Below, piece by piece: positions 5,936 to 7,704 of a stretch of 7,704 nucleotides of DNA; position 1 is the first letter of the stretch; the number at the start of each line of letters is the position of its first letter. Where the stretch lies: contig JBHEMU010000113.1 of assembly GCA_046262415.1 (NCBI GenBank), forward strand, positions 1 to 7,704, written 5' to 3'. The notes under the pieces are model-generated. The model was not told where the DNA came from. It did no database searches and saw only the letters and a program-made list of their open reading frames with translations. The position numbers and the translations under genes were made by a program. This DNA comes from JACDAS01 sp046262415. GTDB taxonomy: Bacteria > Actinomycetota > Thermoleophilia > Gaiellales > Gaiellaceae.

Positions 5936-6520
5936 TTCGAGGGGATCGACGGCGCCGGCAAGTCGACCCAGGCCGAGTTGCTGCGGGCCACCCTCGCGGG
6001 GGAGGGACGCGAGGTCGTCGTCACCCGGGAGCCGGGCGGAACCGAGCTCGGCGAGGATGTGCGCCGCCTGCTGCTGGAGGGGCGCGAGCCCTCGCCGTGG
6101 GCCGAGGCGGCGCTCTTCGCCGCCGCGCGGGCCGAGCTCGTGCACCGGGTGATCGGGCCGGCGCTCGCCCGCCGCGCCGACGTCGTCTGCGACCGCTACC
6201 TCGACTCCTCGCTCGCCTACCAGGGGATCGCGCGCGGGCTGGGGGTCGAGGCCGTCCTCGACCTCAACCTCCCCGCCGTCGGCGGCCTGCTCCCGGACCG
6301 GACGTACGTCCTCCTCGTCGACCCGGCGGTGGGGCTCGACCGCCTCACCTCCGAACCGGACCGGATCGAGCGCGGGGGCCGCGAGTTCCTCCTGGAGGTC
6401 GACCGCGCCTACCGCACGCTGGCCGAGACCTTTCCCGACCGCATCCTCGCCCTGGACGCCGCCCTGCCCGCGGACGAAGTGGCGCGGCTCGTCCGCGAGG
6501 ACCTGAGCACCCGTGTCTGA
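5924..6520 (+). CDS. tmk: Thymidylate kinase (dTMP kinase)
   Basis: The 198-residue cytosolic enzyme phosphorylates dTMP to dTDP with ATP, an essential step in dTTP synthesis. The N-terminus MFITFEGIDGAGKST is the textbook start of the family and fixes the ATG at 5924, although the frame stays open about 360 bp upstream across the divergent epimerase gene. The P-loop is G7 to T15. TREPGGT (34-40) and DRYLDSSLAYQG (90-101) are the dTMP-binding and DRY motifs. The P-loop has Gly (D9-G10-A11) rather than the Arg of type I enzymes, and the LID (about 141-153) is rich in Arg (R147, R150, R153), pointing to the bacterial type II arrangement. The length is slightly short of the usual 205-215 residues. 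Its stop overlaps the holB start by 8 nt, a common tmk-holB pairing. Confidence 0.96.
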   Translation: MFITFEGIDGAGKSTQAELLRATLAGEGREVVVTREPGGTELGEDVRRLLLEGREPSPWAEAALFAAARAELVHRVIGPALARRADVVCDRYLDSSLAYQGIARGLGVEAVLDLNLPAVGGLLPDRTYVLLVDPAVGLDRLTSEPDRIERGGREFLLEVDRAYRTLAETFPDRILALDAALPADEVARLVREDLSTRV

Positions 6521-7568
6521 CGCACTGCTCCGCGCCGCCCGCGGGGACGATCCCGCTCACGCCTACCTCTTCCATGGCCCGCGCGGCGTCGGCAAGCGCC
6601 GCGCCGCCCTCGCGCTGGCCGGGGAGCTCCTCGGTGACCCGCAGCGGGTCGAGCGCCGCGCACACCCGGACCTGTACGTCCTCGAGCCGCTCGGAGACCA
6701 GATCCGCATCGACCCGATCCGCGAGCTCCGCCGCGACCTGCACATGCGCCCGTTCGAGGCGGCGCGGCGCGTCTACCTGATCTTCTCCGCCGACCTGCTG
6801 AACGCCGAGGCCGCCGACGCGCTGCTGAAGGACCTCGAGGAGCCGCCGCCCTACGCGGTGATCGTGCTCGTCGCCGACGACCTCGGCCCGCTTCCGGCGA
6901 CGATCCGCTCGCGCTGCCAGCTCGTGCCCTTCCGGCGGCTGAGCGCGCAGGCGATCCGCGCCGAGCTCGAGTCGCGCGCCCCGGGACTCGGCGCCGAGGA
7001 GCTGACGGCGTTCACGCGCGTCGCCGGCGGGCGGCTCGACCGCGTGGAGCGCCTCCTCGACCCGAGCGCGTCCGCGCGCCGCCGCACGTTGCTCGAGCTG
7101 GCCCGCTCGGTCTACCTGGACGCGGGCTTCGAGCCGAGCAGGGCCGCCGAAGGAGTGCTGGCCTCGGCCGCCGAGCGCGGCGCCGAGGCCCGGAAGGCGG
7201 CCGAGGCCGAGCTCGAGGAGCTCCGGCTCCCGGCACGGGAGGCCGAGCTGCGCGTCAGGCGCGTTCAGCGCGGGGCCGAGCGCGAGGAGGTGCTCGCCGA
7301 GCTGGAGGAGCTCGCCGCGTGGTACCGCGACCTGATCGCAGTCGCCGCCGGCGCGGAAGGGGCGGCGATCCACGCCGACCGGCTGGCCGAGCTCCGCGAG
7401 GACGCGACGCGCGAGCGGATGGCGGCGGCCGAGCGTGCCGCGGAGGCGGTCCGGGCGACCTGGCGGTCGTTCGAGGAGTTCAACGTGGACGCTCGCCTGG
7501 CGCTCGCGGCGCTGTTCGTCGAGCTGCGGCGGGAGCTCGCCGGCCCCGCCGGCGTCGCGGCCGCTTAG
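6513..7568 (+). CDS. holB: DNA polymerase III delta prime subunit, zinc-module-less
   Basis: The 351-residue product is the clamp-loader delta prime subunit, an AAA+ protein that helps open the beta clamp at replication forks. It shows GPRGVGKR (22-29, Walker A region), the family block VYLIFSADLLNAEAADALLK (87-106) followed by DLEEPP, and SRCQ (133-136), the sensor/arginine-finger motif. The loop that normally carries four zinc-binding cysteines between Walker A and HPDLYVLEP (51-59) is shortened and has no cysteine. A long charged helical region (about 215-315) follows, then a collar-like C-terminus. The GTG at 6513 overlaps the tmk stop by 8 nt and has GAGGA at 6497-6501, 11 nt upstream. 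The TAG stop at 7566-7568 sits at the insertion point of the adjoining IS element, so the last residues or stop base could have been altered by insertion. A DnaX-like assignment is unlikely at this length and next to tmk. Confidence 0.9.
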   Translation: MSDALLRAARGDDPAHAYLFHGPRGVGKRRAALALAGELLGDPQRVERRAHPDLYVLEPLGDQIRIDPIRELRRDLHMRPFEAARRVYLIFSADLLNAEAADALLKDLEEPPPYAVIVLVADDLGPLPATIRSRCQLVPFRRLSAQAIRAELESRAPGLGAEELTAFTRVAGGRLDRVERLLDPSASARRRTLLELARSVYLDAGFEPSRAAEGVLASAAERGAEARKAAEAELEELRLPAREAELRVRRVQRGAEREEVLAELEELAAWYRDLIAVAAGAEGAAIHADRLAELREDATRERMAAAERAAEAVRATWRSFEEFNVDARLALAALFVELRRELAGPAGVAAA

Positions 7569-7704
7569 GGCCTATCCCGAAAGGGCGGTGGCAAGGGTCG
7601 CGTTCCGGGCTTTCTTGAAGGCGATCAGACCGCTGGCGAGTTGGAGCAGCGCGAGGTGGTTGCAGTCTTTCTTCGACCAGCGGATCAGGATCCCACGGTT
7701 GCGG
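7569..7704 (-). mobile_element. End of an IS5-like insertion sequence, continuing beyond the window
   Basis: Sequence right after holB is visibly less G+C-rich than the rest of the window and encodes a transposase C-terminus on the minus strand, whose stop codon is only three bases inside the presumed IS end. The presumed terminal repeat begins GGCCTATCCCGAAAGGG. The bases just outside it, TTAG (7565-7568), fit the YTAR target favoured by IS5-group elements; a TA target, as in the IS427 group, with the IS starting at G7568 is equally possible. The other end and the second target copy are not visible. Confidence 0.6.
7572..7704 (-). CDS. Transposase, IS5-family-like, C-terminal end (enters from the right edge)
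   Basis: The minus frame is open from the window edge to a TAG at 7574-7572 and gives 43 residues. It contains RNRGILIRWSKKDCNHLALL, then QLASGLIAFKKAR. The pattern of a basic strand with I-R-W-x-K-K, then N-x-x-x-L and an A-x-G/A-L-I helix, is the usual end of IS5-family DDE transposases, downstream of the catalytic glutamate. The catalytic residues lie outside the window, so activity cannot be judged. The gene points toward holB and has no function related to it. Confidence 0.68.
   Translation of the reverse strand, partial: RNRGILIRWSKKDCNHLALLQLASGLIAFKKARNATLATALSG

Noticed and set aside
5176..6780. Long plus-strand open frame spanning the epimerase, tmk and the start of holB
   Set aside because: It crosses three confidently assigned genes and is composed mostly of Arg, Gly and Ala; it has no start signal or motif.
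7538..7554. 7-bp GC hairpin (loop CCC) in the last codons of holB as a terminator
   Set aside because: It is built from two self-palindromic GCCGGC blocks inside coding sequence, with no T-tract. Such stems are common in DNA of this composition.
7576..7585. CCC-GAAA-GGG mini-hairpin after holB
   Set aside because: The stem is only 3 bp and lies inside the presumed IS terminal repeat, which explains it better.
1..7704. tRNA, rRNA, CRISPR array, toxin-antitoxin or defence genes
   Set aside because: I looked on both strands and saw no regularly spaced repeats, no tRNA-like arm sequences and no rRNA-like blocks. Gaps between genes are too short to hide them apart from 359-489, whose content is described.

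Overview
The window is very G+C-rich with strong third-position G/C bias. It uses GTG starts freely and has 8-nt gene overlaps and probable leaderless starts. This fits a high-GC actinobacterium. The secreted protein at the left edge and the overall style suggest the Thermoleophilia/Gaiellales side of the phylum, but that placement is an impression without a marker gene to settle it.

Layout. (1) Positions 1-358, minus strand: the 5' part of a gene for a small exported protein, cut by the window edge. It is easy to miss because it has no stop inside the window. (2) Positions 359-489: a 131-bp divergent control region holding three helically phased copies of a 10-bp direct repeat, a perfect 6+2+6 dyad and candidate promoters for both directions. 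(3) Positions 490-4423, plus strand: two membrane-protein genes overlapping by 8 nt, a GT-C-type glycosyltransferase-like protein and an O-antigen ligase/Wzy-type polymerase-like protein with a TPR-like tail. (4) Positions 4407-5901, minus strand: a GalE-like NAD-dependent sugar epimerase followed by a membrane-anchored LytR_C-domain protein, which meets the ligase-like gene tail to tail with a 17-bp overlap. (5) Positions 5924-7568, plus strand: the housekeeping pair tmk (thymidylate kinase) and holB (DNA polymerase III delta prime), overlapping by 8 nt and divided from the epimerase by only 22 bp. (6) Positions 7569-7704: the end of an insertion sequence carrying the C-terminus of an IS5-like transposase, inserted exactly at the holB stop codon.

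Taken together, four genes (490-5901) look like a cell-surface glycan module: sugar-nucleotide epimerisation, lipid-linked sugar transfer at the membrane, polymerisation or ligation on the outer face, and a LytR_C protein of the kind linked to wall-polymer attachment. That joint role is inferred from families and adjacency. I found no tRNA, rRNA, CRISPR array or recognisable defence system. The items most worth following up are the two divergent control regions, the insertion at the holB stop codon, and the HolB that lacks the zinc-binding cysteines.
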